From Veillonella sp. (lineage in GTDB: Bacteria; Bacillota; Negativicutes; Veillonellales; Veillonellaceae), in the NCBI RefSeq assembly GCF_041333735.1, contig NZ_JBGKFB010000001.1:861001-925000 (forward strand): DNA of 64,000 nucleotides. The letters are read 5' to 3'. Shown here piece by piece: positions 8,127 to 17,732 of this stretch. The notes below the pieces were generated by a model. The model did not search any database. It was not told the origin of the DNA and saw only the letters and a list, made by a program, of their open reading frames with translations. How positions within the stretch are numbered: the stretch's first letter is position 1; each line of letters starts with the position of its first letter. The position numbers and the translations under genes were made by a program.

Positions 8127-9590
8127 ATGAGTGATGAAAAGAAACTAACAACCGCCTTTGGCGCTCCCGTACCAGATAATCGCAACTCTGCTACAGCAGG
8201 TAAACGTGGTCCTGTATTGATGCAAGATGTTTGGCTCATGGAGAAATTAGCTCATTTTGAGCGCGAAGTGATTCCTGAACGCCGCATGCATGCTAAAGGA
8301 TCCGGTGCATTTGGTACTTTCACAGTAACCAATGACATTACAAAATATACAAAAGCGAAAATTTTCTCTGAAGTAGGTAAACAAACACCATTATTCGTAC
8401 GTTTCTCTACAGTGGCGGGCGAACGTGGTGCGGCTGATGCGGAACGCGATATTCGTGGCTTTGCTGTAAAATTCTACACTGAAGAAGGTAACTGGGACCT
8501 TGTAGGTAACAATACACCAGTATTCTTCATCCGCGATCCATTGCAATTCCCTGATTTGAACCGCGCTGTAAAACGGAATCCGAAAACAAATCTTCGCGAT
8601 GCGACAGCAAACTGGGATTTCTGGACTAGCTTGCCAGAGGCAATCCACCAAGTAACAATCGTCATGAGTGACCGTGGTATTCCTAAATCCTACCGCACAA
8701 TGCATGGTTTCGGCAGTCATACATACAGTCTTATCAACGAAAACGATGAGCGTGTATGGGTTAAATTCCATTGGGTTTGCCAACAGCCGATTGAAAATCT
8801 TTCCGACGCTGAGGCGGCTAATGTGATAGCTAGTGACCGTGAAAGCCACCAACGTGACCTCTTTGAGGCTATCGAAAGAGGCGATTTTCCTAAATGGAAA
8901 TTATGCATCCAAGTGATGACGGAAGAACAAGCTAACAATATGCCATACAATCCATTTGATTTAACAAAAGTATGGTATCATGACGAATTCCCATTGATTG
9001 AAGTTGGTGTGATGGAACTTAACCGCAACCCAGAAAATTATTTCCAAGATGTAGAACAAGCTGCATTTGCACCAACAACTATCATTCCAGGCATATCTTT
9101 CTCTCCTGATAGAATGCTTCAAGGTCGTTTGTTCTCTTATGCCGATGCGCAACGCTATCGTCTAGGGGCAAATTATTATCAAATCCCTGTTAATGCCGCT
9201 AAATGCCCTGTAAATATCTACCATCGTGATGGACAAGGCCGTGTAGATGGTAACCATGGCTCTACTATTGGTTATGCACCAAATAGTTTTGGCGAATGGG
9301 CTGAACAACCACAATTCAAAAACCCTGGCCTAGACGTATCTGGTGCAGCATACCAATACGACTTCTACGAAGACGATTCCGATTTCTATACACAACCAGG
9401 TAAATTGTTCCGTCTCATGAGCCCAGAAAAACAACAAATCTTGTTTGAAAATACAGCTGCCGCTATGGATGGTGTACCTGATTTCATCAAAGAACGCCAT
9501 GCAAAACATTGCTACCAATGCGATCCAGCTTATGGTGAAGGCGTAGCTAAAGCCTTGGGCATGAACATCGATTTCAGCGATGTAAAATAA
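8127..9590 (+). CDS. katA: Monofunctional haem catalase
   Basis: A 487-residue clade 3-type catalase that converts hydrogen peroxide to water and oxygen. The distal histidine is H55 in ERRMHAKGSGAFG, and the distal asparagine is N128 in VGNNTPVFFIRDP. The proximal haem tyrosine lies in GRLFSYADAQRYRLG. No signal peptide is seen, so it is cytoplasmic. The RBS is AGTAGGAG. The codon choice is that of a highly expressed gene. A PerR/Fur-like box overlaps the promoter region, and a strong terminator follows. Its 3' untranslated stretch shares short sequence with that of sodA. Confidence 0.97.
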   Translation: MSDEKKLTTAFGAPVPDNRNSATAGKRGPVLMQDVWLMEKLAHFEREVIPERRMHAKGSGAFGTFTVTNDITKYTKAKIFSEVGKQTPLFVRFSTVAGERGAADAERDIRGFAVKFYTEEGNWDLVGNNTPVFFIRDPLQFPDLNRAVKRNPKTNLRDATANWDFWTSLPEAIHQVTIVMSDRGIPKSYRTMHGFGSHTYSLINENDERVWVKFHWVCQQPIENLSDAEAANVIASDRESHQRDLFEAIERGDFPKWKLCIQVMTEEQANNMPYNPFDLTKVWYHDEFPLIEVGVMELNRNPENYFQDVEQAAFAPTTIIPGISFSPDRMLQGRLFSYADAQRYRLGANYYQIPVNAAKCPVNIYHRDGQGRVDGNHGSTIGYAPNSFGEWAEQPQFKNPGLDVSGAAYQYDFYEDDSDFYTQPGKLFRLMSPEKQQILFENTAAAMDGVPDFIKERHAKHCYQCDPAYGEGVAKALGMNIDFSDVK

Positions 9591-9646
9591 ACTAATAAAT
9601 CTCTCAAACTTATAAATCCCTTACAAAACTCTCTTAAACTAAGACG

Positions 9647-9690
9647 AAGCCCCACCTCGCTATGTAGCTCATAGTAAGGTGGGGCTTTTG
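9647..9690 (+). terminator. katA terminator
   Basis: Stem AAGCCCCACCT (9647-9657) with AGGTGGGGCTT (9677-9687), then TT. The 19-nt loop is long. No T run is seen on the other strand, so it serves katA only. Confidence 0.85.
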
Positions 9691-9715
9691 TCATGGTGAG
9701 TGTATTTAAATATTA

Positions 9716-10597
9716 TTAATCAAATTTTTTATTTGTTAGGTCTTGATACATAAGCTTAGCGATTTCATACTGTGGATCACCAGCTTGTAATTGGTGGGAT
9801 GGTAGCTTAAATACAGCTTCAGCTCTTTCCTCTTTCTTAATATCGATACCCTTTACATCTTCGGACCGACTTATGGAAATGGTATGTGTTGTGGGATTAA
9901 TGAAGTATGCATTTACATCGATGCTGAAAGCTTTGTTTTCGTCTTTTCTCATGATTACACGTAGAATCATAGCTGAAATAGCAGTAGTGCCATCTTTCTC
10001 ACCTAACAGCTGCTTAGATGTGTAGTCTACATAATCTGCATAGACATAAATATTGCCAGGTTTAGCCTTGTCATAATCTTGTGTATAAGCCTCCACTAAA
10101 CGCAAATCAAGTTGTCTGCCGAATGGTCTAGAGAACATTTCACTTTGTAATACGCGTGTTTCGCTTACAGGTGGATAGGACGGTATGGGTGTTAAACCTT
10201 TTAGCATATATGTGCGTGTTTCGTCTTTTCTTTTAGCCTGACGTTCTGCAGTGACCTTGTCTAAGCGTTTACGTTCTTTTAACATGGCCTTTTCTTGTTC
10301 TTCTTTAGTTTTGTAAGTTTTTACGGATACAACACGGTTACCAGACATAGTCACTGTTGAATAGACGGGCTTATCTTTAGTAGGTTTTCCCTTAGACGCA
10401 TCAAGCGTAGATTGCACTATGGCTGGAGTTGCGCTTTCAATAGAACTTTTTAGCTCTGGAATATTAGAATAATCCATATCAACCACTACAGCGTCTGTGC
10501 TTTCACTTGGCTGTACAGGTGTAGCCCCGTACGCAGATGATATAGCCAATATAGCTAATAGTGAACTGGTAATAATCGATCCTTTACATACTTTCAT
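9716..10597 (-). CDS. Secreted protein of unknown function
   Basis: 293 residues with a clear Sec signal peptide, cleaving probably after SSAYGA (near residue 25). The mature part begins acidic, followed by a K/R/E-rich, probably helical segment around residues 105-130 (EEQEKAMLKERKRLDKV...), and a C-terminal half with beta character (YVYADYVDYTS, MILRVIMR, INPTTHTISI). No lipobox cysteine. I do not recognise the family; the C-terminal pattern suggests a periplasmic protein reporting on or binding to an envelope partner, but that is a guess. It converges with katA. Confidence 0.75.
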   Translation of the reverse strand: MKVCKGSIITSSLLAILAISSAYGATPVQPSESTDAVVVDMDYSNIPELKSSIESATPAIVQSTLDASKGKPTKDKPVYSTVTMSGNRVVSVKTYKTKEEQEKAMLKERKRLDKVTAERQAKRKDETRTYMLKGLTPIPSYPPVSETRVLQSEMFSRPFGRQLDLRLVEAYTQDYDKAKPGNIYVYADYVDYTSKQLLGEKDGTTAISAMILRVIMRKDENKAFSIDVNAYFINPTTHTISISRSEDVKGIDIKKEERAEAVFKLPSHQLQAGDPQYEIAKLMYQDLTNKKFD

Positions 10598-10865
10598 TAC
10601 ATATACCTCTTTTTATAAGAACTCTCTAATACTATCAACAGCTGTATTATAGCATATTCTTTGTGTAGATAGATTTAGAGATGTATTTACGTATCTCTAA
10701 AAGAGTGTATACAGCTACCTAAATTGAATTGACTGGAGATATTATGTATAGGTTCTTTATTATTTTGGGAATACATACAAATCCATAGAGGGATTTTGCA
10801 TAACTATGTAGAATTACATTATGTATTGTATGTATACAGAGAGCCAATGTGGATAGGAGGCAATT

Positions 10866-11855
10866 ATGAAACGTAGTAGTTTAGCATGGTACGTAGCGGT
10901 GGCTTGTCTTGGTGGTAGTCTTTGCGTAGGTTCTGTAGTGCAGGCGGATTCTCTGACGACGGTGAAAGCAAATCCTGTAGTTCCTACAGTGATGGTAACG
11001 CAGGTTCAATCAACTCAACCGACTAATAGTATAGTGGCTACGAATACGGTAGATAATACTGTAGCTGCTAACAGTGAGCCCACAAAAGCTGCAGTAGTAC
11101 TAGATGAGCAGGCAGCACTGAAGCAAAAACAGCAGTATCAAGCCGAAACAGAAACAATGGGTCTCTTATGGATGCGTACCTCTGCGGAGTACAGAGCTCT
11201 GGCGTATCAAGGGTACAATGTGGCGCTAAATCTTGTTAAGATGGCCGTTACTGATCCATCTCATCAAAGAAAACCTCTTGCTATCGTTCTTGATGCGGAC
11301 GAAACCGTAGTGGATAATACTAAACTGATGGGTGAAAGCGTTGCTAATGGCAATGGTCGCTTCGATTCTCCTTGGTGGCGTCAAGCTGTGCATCAAGGTA
11401 AATCACAAGCGATGCCAGGCGCTGCTGAATTTCTAAATGAAGTACATAAACAAGGTGTTGAAATATTCTACGTTTCAAATCGATATGCACCTGTTAACTA
11501 TGATGCAACAGTACAAAACTTTAAGGAACTAGGATTCCCATCTGTCGATAAAGACCATGTACTACTATTTGAAAAAGACTCAGACAAACAACCTCGTTTT
11601 GATGCAATCACTAAGAAATACAACGTCATTTTGTTTATGGGGGATAATGCCGGTGACTTCCCAATTGGTACAAAAGGTAAGACCTTAGCTGAAAGAAATG
11701 CTATCATCGATGAACATAAAGAAGACTTTGGTACTACCTTTGTTGTATTCCCAAATCCTTCCTACGGATCCTGGGTTAGTGCATTAGCAAAAGGCTACCA
11801 AAACCTTAGCCCAGAAGAACAAAAACAAGTGAATAACCAATACCTACAACAATAA
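10866..11855 (+). CDS. Secreted acid phosphatase, HAD class IIIB / lipoprotein e(P4) family
   Basis: A 329-residue protein with a Sec signal peptide ending VVQA (about residue 27) and a Ser/Thr/Asn-rich linker to about residue 75. The HAD motif I is VLDADETVVDN, motif II falls in EIFYVSNRYAP, and motif IV is FMGDNAGDF. This set is that of the e(P4)/OlpA 5'-nucleotidase branch, which dephosphorylates nucleotides such as NMN outside the inner membrane so the nucleoside can enter. Unlike e(P4) there is no convincing lipobox (VAVAC is a poor match), so it may be soluble in the periplasm. The RBS AGGAGG precedes the start. Confidence 0.88.
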   Translation: MKRSSLAWYVAVACLGGSLCVGSVVQADSLTTVKANPVVPTVMVTQVQSTQPTNSIVATNTVDNTVAANSEPTKAAVVLDEQAALKQKQQYQAETETMGLLWMRTSAEYRALAYQGYNVALNLVKMAVTDPSHQRKPLAIVLDADETVVDNTKLMGESVANGNGRFDSPWWRQAVHQGKSQAMPGAAEFLNEVHKQGVEIFYVSNRYAPVNYDATVQNFKELGFPSVDKDHVLLFEKDSDKQPRFDAITKKYNVILFMGDNAGDFPIGTKGKTLAERNAIIDEHKEDFGTTFVVFPNPSYGSWVSALAKGYQNLSPEEQKQVNNQYLQQ

Positions 11856-11903
11856 GGACGCCTTGCGTATACTTTATTAAAAACGATATAATAAAGTATA
11901 CAT

Positions 11904-11980
11904 GCGTCTATAGCTCAGTAGGATAGAGCAGCAGTTTCCTAAACTGCGTGTCACTGGTTCGATTCCCTCTAGGCGCGCCA
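11904..11980 (+). tRNA. tRNA-Arg (anticodon CCT)
   Basis: Acceptor GCGTCTA pairs with TAGGCGC, including one G-T pair, followed by discriminator G and an encoded CCA. The D arm is TAGCTCAGTAGGATAGAGCA. The anticodon arm is GCAGT-TTCCTAA-ACTGC with CCT at the centre of the loop. The T arm has GGTTCGATTCC. It reads AGG codons. The restriction-modification island begins directly downstream, a common arrangement for integrated DNA. Confidence 0.96.
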
Positions 11981-11993
11981 ACTGAAATCTATT

Positions 11994-12027
11994 AGACATA
12001 AGGCTTTAAATGCCTTGTGTCTTTTTG
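11994..12027 (+). terminator. tRNA-Arg terminator
   Basis: Stem AGACATAAGGC (11994-12004), loop TTTAAAT, GCCTTGTGTCT (12012-12022), then TTTT. Confidence 0.85.
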
Positions 12028-12182
12028 TTTTACCATTTAATATTGTTATAAATAGGTAACCTTGTATTTATAGTGTGTTTTTTATATTATAAAAAGATTG
12101 ATAGTATTTTTGTATAATGAAGGGTGCAAATAAACAATTTGTACAATTAATTATTATGGACCCATTTAGGAAGGCTAATATA

Positions 12183-12899
12183 GTGTTAGAAACGAAGTTA
12201 TATAATGAAGATTGTATAGTAGCAATGAAAAAAATTGATACAAACTCTATTGATCTAATTATCACAGATCCTCCTTATAATTTGGGAAATTTTATGAGAA
12301 ACCGCGATACAAATCTTAGTAAAATGAGAGATAATTTTTTTGGATCAGCAGGCTGGGATGATATGGACTTTTCGGAATGGGAAAAATCTATGGACTGTTT
12401 TTTTGAAGAGTCAGCTAGAGTTATAAAAAAAGGCGGTTCAATGATTGTCTTTATGGCTATTATAAAGGTAGAGACAATTATAAGATTAGCTCAGAAGCAT
12501 GGATTTTATTATAAGACAACGGGGATTTGGCATAAAACTAATCCTATGCCAAGAAATATGAACCTACACTTTGTGAATTCTACTGAGGCTTGGATATATT
12601 TTACGTATAAAAAGAGAACGGGTGTTTTTAATAATCAGGGAAGACTTATTCATGATTTTATCGAAACTTCGGTTACCCCTAATGGTGAGAGACGATATGG
12701 AAAGCATCCTACGCAGAAACCCGAAATTTTAATACAACACTTTATTGATGTTCTATCTAATGAAGGGGATTGTGTACTTGATCCATTTATGGGAAGTGGA
12801 ACTACAGGTGTTGTAGCACAGAAAAATAATCGACAATTTATTGGAATTGAGTTAGATAAAAAGTATTTTGATATAGCTGTTTCTAGAATAAAAGGATAA
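12183..12899 (+). CDS. Site-specific DNA methyltransferase, DPPY type (likely N6-adenine)
   Basis: 238 residues from the GTG at 12183, which has AGGAAGG 8 nt upstream; longer in-frame starts at 12117 and 12156 have no ribosome binding site. Motif IV DLIITDPPYNLG (residues 24-35) comes before the SAM-binding motif I DPFMGSGTTG (about 199-208), which is the beta-class order. The KHPTQKPE segment lies between. DPPY favours adenine over cytosine-N4. It probably protects one strand of the recognition site while the C5 enzyme next door protects the other. It is first gene of a tightly packed four-gene operon. Confidence 0.9.
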   Translation: MLETKLYNEDCIVAMKKIDTNSIDLIITDPPYNLGNFMRNRDTNLSKMRDNFFGSAGWDDMDFSEWEKSMDCFFEESARVIKKGGSMIVFMAIIKVETIIRLAQKHGFYYKTTGIWHKTNPMPRNMNLHFVNSTEAWIYFTYKKRTGVFNNQGRLIHDFIETSVTPNGERRYGKHPTQKPEILIQHFIDVLSNEGDCVLDPFMGSGTTGVVAQKNNRQFIGIELDKKYFDIAVSRIKG

Positions 12900-12902
12900 C
12901 TT

Positions 12903-13973
12903 ATGAAACCTACTGTTATAGATTTGTTTGCAGGCGTAGGAGGACTTTCATTGGGATTTGAGATGGAAGGGTTTGATATATTATTAGCAAATGAGTTTGA
13001 TCAATCAATTGCGACTGCATATAAGGAGAATCACAAGAGAACAAACGTTGTTGTGGGCGATATAACTTCTTTAGATTTGAGCAAAGTATTTGGAGAATAT
13101 GTTAATAAAATAGATGTAGTAATAGGTGGACCACCTTGTCAAGGATTCTCACAAAAGGGGAAAAGAAAAACAATAAATGATGAAAGAAATTTTTTATTTA
13201 AACATTATGTTGAAGTAGTAAAATTCGTAAAGCCTAAATATTTTGTAATGGAGAATGTTCCTAATTTATTAACAGCAGAGAAAGGTTTCTTCCTTAATGA
13301 AATTAAGGGGTTGTTTAAGGGCTATGGATACTCTATACGATATGGCATTCTGAATGCAGCAGACTATGGGGTACCACAAAATCGTAGAAGAGCCATTATT
13401 ATTGGAAAATATTTAGCGACTCCACCTGAATTGCCCTTACCGTGTAAGCAAAAGGTTACTATTTGGGATGCGATAAGTGACTTAGCATATCTTGAATCTG
13501 GTGAAGGTGAATTTGAACAGGAATACCGAAATTCACCTAAGAGTGATTATGAAAAGAAAATGCGTAAAGGATCTAAAATCCTATATAATCATATGGCAAC
13601 AAAACACTCTGCATTGGCATTAGAGCGTTTATCATTGATTCCTCCAAATGCGGGGAAAGAAGTACTTCCAAAGGAACATATTACGAAGTCTGTATATAGT
13701 GGGACTTGGAGTAGAATGAAACAGAATGATGTCGCAGTAACAATAACAACTAGATTTGATACTCCTTCCTCTGGAAAATTTACTCACCCATTTTTAAATA
13801 GAGCTATTACTGTAAGAGAGGCGGCTAGATTACAATCTTTTCCTGATACTTTTAAGTTTATTGGCAGTAAAATGTCCCAAATGAAGCAAGTTGGAAATGC
13901 TGTTCCGCCGTTATTAGCTAGAAAAATAGCACGTGTAATTATGCATGATATAAAGAGAGATAATAATGAATAG
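12903..13973 (+). CDS. DNA (cytosine-5)-methyltransferase
   Basis: 356 residues. Motif I DLFAGVGGLSLGFE (7-20), motif IV IGGPPCQGFSQ with catalytic C79, motif VI FVMENVPNLL (about 114-123), motif VIII PQNRRRAIIIG, and motif X QVGNAVPPLLARKI are all in the normal order. The target recognition region lies around residues 190-290. It starts 3 bases after the preceding methyltransferase and overlaps the McrB-like gene by 8 bases, so all are co-translated. AGA/AGG arginine codons are common, unlike the CGT/CGC use of the flanking housekeeping genes. Confidence 0.95.
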   Translation: MKPTVIDLFAGVGGLSLGFEMEGFDILLANEFDQSIATAYKENHKRTNVVVGDITSLDLSKVFGEYVNKIDVVIGGPPCQGFSQKGKRKTINDERNFLFKHYVEVVKFVKPKYFVMENVPNLLTAEKGFFLNEIKGLFKGYGYSIRYGILNAADYGVPQNRRRAIIIGKYLATPPELPLPCKQKVTIWDAISDLAYLESGEGEFEQEYRNSPKSDYEKKMRKGSKILYNHMATKHSALALERLSLIPPNAGKEVLPKEHITKSVYSGTWSRMKQNDVAVTITTRFDTPSSGKFTHPFLNRAITVREAARLQSFPDTFKFIGSKMSQMKQVGNAVPPLLARKIARVIMHDIKRDNNE

Positions 13974-16164
13974 ACCAAACCCTTTGACTATATATCCTGA
14001 TATTGATTTAAAATTAGGGATAAAATCTTCATTCCCTAATATTAGAAGTGCTTTAGCTATGATTATTTTCCTATGGGTCGTTTCTGATTCTCCAGGAGAA
14101 TTAGAGTATTCAGTTCAAGATAAGGATCAGATTATTTTAACTAATGATTTAAGTGAAAAAATAATTAGTATGATAGATACTTTTGAAATTATAAGTATTG
14201 ATAAAGATAATCTATTGAGTAATCTTAATGCAAACCCAATATTTACAGCGCAAATAGAATCTTTAATTGTTGCTTTTGAGTTGATTTGGAGATTGGCTAA
14301 AGTCGAATTTTTAGATAGTTCTAAGCCCTATAGTGCTGAGAGAACAGGAAGGGTTAGATACCCTAAAAAATTAATATATACAATCAATATAGACATTATT
14401 AATTCTTTGATTGAAACTGATAGAGAGCTATATTTAGGTGTGTTGTTATATTGGTTAGGTGTTGAAAAAGATTATAGTCAACAAGATAATTATGCAAACC
14501 GTTTGAAACAAGCAGAAAAGAATTTGATAGAGATAATAACTGTATTATCTGAACCTGCCGTATTTAAACTTGTAGATAATAATAAGGATATTATTTTTAA
14601 TTTGGATAGCATATATAGAAAAATTCTTGATGCTAATGGACCAATAGATATTAATGGTGATGAAGAGCCTAAGGGCTCATTAAGAATATTAAAGTCATTG
14701 TTAAAGGATAACTTAAATTCTTTTTTAGAGTATTCCAATAATGTAGTTGATATTGTGCCTAATAGAGTTATTGATTTACAGAAATATGAGAGCAGAGTTA
14801 GATGTTTTTTGCGTTTATCTTCTAACAATATTAATACTAGTTACTCCAATCAATCTAATGTAGATTCAGCCATTAGTTCAAAATTAGATGAGCCTATCTA
14901 TATCGATAATAATATATCTAGACAACGAATTTTTTTTGGCGCACCAGGGACAGGGAAATCTTATGCATTAAAGCTAGAAGCAGAGGCTCTAGTTAGCAAT
15001 AATGATGAACAGATTGAAAGAATAACATTTCATCCAGATTATACGTATGCAAATTTTGTAGGTTCTTATAAACCGATTATGAAGACAAGTAAATTGGATG
15101 GATTAGATGAAGATACGAAAAATGTTATCTCAGTATTACTAGATGAGACTAAGACTACACAAGAAAAATATGATGCTCTTGTAGAAACCTTTCAAAATAA
15201 TAATGATTTGACACGGTTACCTGCTCTTTTAGGATTATATTTTGATGATGAGTTCACAACGATTAAGCAAGATGGAACTCAGGCTGCCAATAATAATTCA
15301 GTTGAACGGAATCATGGTAGAGCATTGCGGAAGTATGTCCGATTAATGTCGAAAGATTCTTATAAAGAGAAAATTGCATATGAATACGTTCCAGGCCCAT
15401 TTATGCGAACTTTAGTGAAAGCATTACAAAATCCAGATAAACCCTATGTATTAATCATTGAAGAGATTAATCGTGCCAATGTTGCCGCAGTATTTGGAGA
15501 TGTATTCCAACTTCTTGATAGAGATAATAATGGACAGAGTGAATATAGTATTAATACAACCAATGATATGCGAGGGTATTTACAACGTCAATTAGGTGTT
15601 GCTATAGATGTTAATACTATTAAAATACCATCAAATATGTTTATATGGGCTACGATGAATAGTGCTGATCAAGGTGTATATCCTATGGATACAGCATTTA
15701 AACGTCGATGGAATTTTTCATATTATGGTATTGATGATGGGGAAGATAAGTTATCCGATATTTCTACTAAGCCAAAATTTAAACTTGGACAATCGAATAC
15801 ATTAATTTCGTGGAATAGCCTGCGTAAGGCAATCAATGATGAGTTATCTACAGAAGCTTATAGTATTAATGAGGATAAACTGATGGGTCCATTCTTCTTG
15901 AAAGAGTCTACAATACAAGATAATGATAGCTTTAAAGAAGTATTTAAAAATAAGGTATTAATGTACTTATTTGATGATGTAGTTAAACAAAAAAGAAGAT
16001 TGTTCTTTAAGTGTGAAGGTAATTGCCGATACTCATCTATTTGTAGTGCTTTTGATGAGATTGGGATAGAAATTTTCCCAGAGGGTGTTGTCAATTCTAA
16101 ATGGTTAGAAAATAAAGAAGAAACAATATTGGAAGATAGTGAAACGAAGGTCTCAGAGGTATGA
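13966..16164 (+). CDS. McrB-like AAA+ NTPase, restriction subunit
   Basis: 732 residues. The C-terminal half is an McrB-type AAA+ motor: Walker A GAPGTGKS (about 325-332), YVPGPFMRTLVKAL, Walker B VLIIEEINRANVAAVFGD (near 495), and the WATMNSADQGVYPMDTAFKRRW segment with sensor and arginine finger. In McrBC this motor hydrolyses GTP and drives the nuclease subunit. The first 310 residues are unlike the 5mC-binding domain of E. coli McrB as far as I can see, and may read the site. The presence of two methyltransferases argues that it cuts unmodified DNA, like LlaJI, not methylated DNA. Confidence 0.9.
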   Translation: MNRPNPLTIYPDIDLKLGIKSSFPNIRSALAMIIFLWVVSDSPGELEYSVQDKDQIILTNDLSEKIISMIDTFEIISIDKDNLLSNLNANPIFTAQIESLIVAFELIWRLAKVEFLDSSKPYSAERTGRVRYPKKLIYTINIDIINSLIETDRELYLGVLLYWLGVEKDYSQQDNYANRLKQAEKNLIEIITVLSEPAVFKLVDNNKDIIFNLDSIYRKILDANGPIDINGDEEPKGSLRILKSLLKDNLNSFLEYSNNVVDIVPNRVIDLQKYESRVRCFLRLSSNNINTSYSNQSNVDSAISSKLDEPIYIDNNISRQRIFFGAPGTGKSYALKLEAEALVSNNDEQIERITFHPDYTYANFVGSYKPIMKTSKLDGLDEDTKNVISVLLDETKTTQEKYDALVETFQNNNDLTRLPALLGLYFDDEFTTIKQDGTQAANNNSVERNHGRALRKYVRLMSKDSYKEKIAYEYVPGPFMRTLVKALQNPDKPYVLIIEEINRANVAAVFGDVFQLLDRDNNGQSEYSINTTNDMRGYLQRQLGVAIDVNTIKIPSNMFIWATMNSADQGVYPMDTAFKRRWNFSYYGIDDGEDKLSDISTKPKFKLGQSNTLISWNSLRKAINDELSTEAYSINEDKLMGPFFLKESTIQDNDSFKEVFKNKVLMYLFDDVVKQKRRLFFKCEGNCRYSSICSAFDEIGIEIFPEGVVNSKWLENKEETILEDSETKVSEV

Positions 16165-17642
16165 AGTCGGTTTATATCCGTGAAAGGAAACCTTACACAA
16201 AGTCAGAGTTGATGACATTGTTTTCTGAGATAGATAGTAATCAATTAGATCTATTCATTAGAAATCTCAAGGTTTATGGGATTTTAAAGTCAGTTAAAGG
16301 TATGCCTAAGAATTTAGAGTTATCAAATCTTGTTACATTGGATGAAGAGCTAGTTGATGGAATTGATGGTCAAGATAACTCTTGTTATGTGTTTAACTAT
16401 GTAGGTATTATAATTATTGAAGGCTATTTGTTATGTTGTTATCCTAAATACTTATTTTCACATGATAATAAGGATGATAAAACTGAATGTAGAAAGTTAT
16501 TAAAACAAGTTCTTAAAGTTTTACATCGATATAATACAAATAATCAATCTATACAACTATATAGTGAGAGTAACCAATTGGCAGCATTTAGTAGAATAGC
16601 ATTAATCATAGCTTTGTTAGATGACTATTTTCAAAATGGGATTTATATCAATACACAGAGCACACATGAACTCAATGGTGATGGCGAAATCAATTGGAAT
16701 CGAACAATTGACTTTATTCATCCCCTTTGGCAAGAGGAGGAACCTTATTATATAAATTTTTGGACACGAAAGAATATCATTGATGATGACAATTTTATTC
16801 AGCGTATTCATGAGTGTTTGCTTACTAAGTGTAGTCGTGAACTTGAAGAAATATCCTTGATGGATTTATTGGACATGCATGGGGTTTATTTGACAGACTT
16901 TTTATTAGATGATTTTGGTGATCAAGAATACATTCTTCATCGTATTTTCAATGAGCTTAATACCGAATTTAACTCTCGAAAACAGTATGTACTAAAACTT
17001 ATGGCTGCCTTGTTGCTGGAGAATACATCAGTAAGTGATACTGATAGCATTGCTTTATTTGGGACAACTAGTTTTAATTTAGTATGGGAAACTGTTTGCG
17101 CAGATGTTTTTGATAATAAGCTTGTGGCCCCTTTGTTATCATTGCCATTATTACAACCATTAAAAATTCCTAGTGATATGGAGGATAATAATCCTAAGAC
17201 GTTAAAAGATTTAATAGAACGTCCCAAATGGGTATCTAAAGATAGTAATACAACTTTTTCAGATACGCTAATACCAGATTTAATTTCTGTAGAAAGATAT
17301 AATAATGAATGTATCTTTGTTATTTTAGATGCCAAATATTATACGATGTATTTAAAAAATAATAAGGTAGAGGGCCAACCAGGTATCGGAGATATTACAA
17401 AACAATATTTATATCAATTAGCATATAAATCTTTTATTGAGTTGAATAATATACATAAGGTGAAAAATTGTTTTTTGATGCCTACTGAAAAAAATAATAT
17501 TAATTGTGTAGGCTATGTTCAAATAGAAATGCTTGATAAAATTGGGTTAGAATGTATTCAAGTACGTGAACTTCCTGCACATAGAATGTTTGAATATTAT
17601 TTGCAAAGAAAAAAGATGCCTATAAGTGAATTGAATTTGTAA
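16161..17642 (+). CDS. LlaJI/McrC-type restriction endonuclease subunit
   Basis: 493 residues, starting inside the last codons of the McrB-like gene (4-base overlap). A PD-(D/E)xK-like core is visible near residues 370-392: IPDLISV, about 16 residues, then VILDAKYY. This is where McrC and LlaJI-family nucleases carry their catalytic D...DAK. LLCCYPKYLF and KQYLYQLAYKSFIE are family-like flanks. It should be the cutting subunit driven by the adjacent NTPase. I favour the LlaJI branch because of the operon: methyltransferase, methyltransferase, McrB-like, nuclease. Confidence 0.82.
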   Translation: MKSVYIRERKPYTKSELMTLFSEIDSNQLDLFIRNLKVYGILKSVKGMPKNLELSNLVTLDEELVDGIDGQDNSCYVFNYVGIIIIEGYLLCCYPKYLFSHDNKDDKTECRKLLKQVLKVLHRYNTNNQSIQLYSESNQLAAFSRIALIIALLDDYFQNGIYINTQSTHELNGDGEINWNRTIDFIHPLWQEEEPYYINFWTRKNIIDDDNFIQRIHECLLTKCSRELEEISLMDLLDMHGVYLTDFLLDDFGDQEYILHRIFNELNTEFNSRKQYVLKLMAALLLENTSVSDTDSIALFGTTSFNLVWETVCADVFDNKLVAPLLSLPLLQPLKIPSDMEDNNPKTLKDLIERPKWVSKDSNTTFSDTLIPDLISVERYNNECIFVILDAKYYTMYLKNNKVEGQPGIGDITKQYLYQLAYKSFIELNNIHKVKNCFLMPTEKNNINCVGYVQIEMLDKIGLECIQVRELPAHRMFEYYLQRKKMPISELNL

Positions 17643-17648
17643 ATAACG

Positions 17649-17730
17649 AAAGACATAAACATAAAAATTATATATCTTTTTATGTTTATGTCTTTTTAGG
17701 AGCCAAGATTTAAATCTTGGCTCTTTTTTT
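17649..17730 (+). terminator. Two consecutive terminators at the right end of the R-M operon
   Basis: First hairpin: a 19-nt arm (17649-17667, AAAGACATAAACAT...) pairs exactly with 17677-17695, followed by TT. Second hairpin: GAGCCAAGATTT/AAATCTTGGCTC (17700-17723), then seven T. The first stem begins with AGACATAA, the same eight bases as the tRNA terminator stem at the left end of the island. Confidence 0.85.
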
Positions 17731-17732
17731 GT

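Noticed and set aside
12117..12182. Longer N-terminus for the first methyltransferase
   Set aside because: No ribosome site precedes 12117 or 12156, whereas AGGAAGG is well placed for the GTG at 12183.
11994..17658. AGACATAA at both edges of the R-M island as att sites
   Set aside because: Only eight bases, both within terminator stems, and no integrase gene is present; kept only as a side note.
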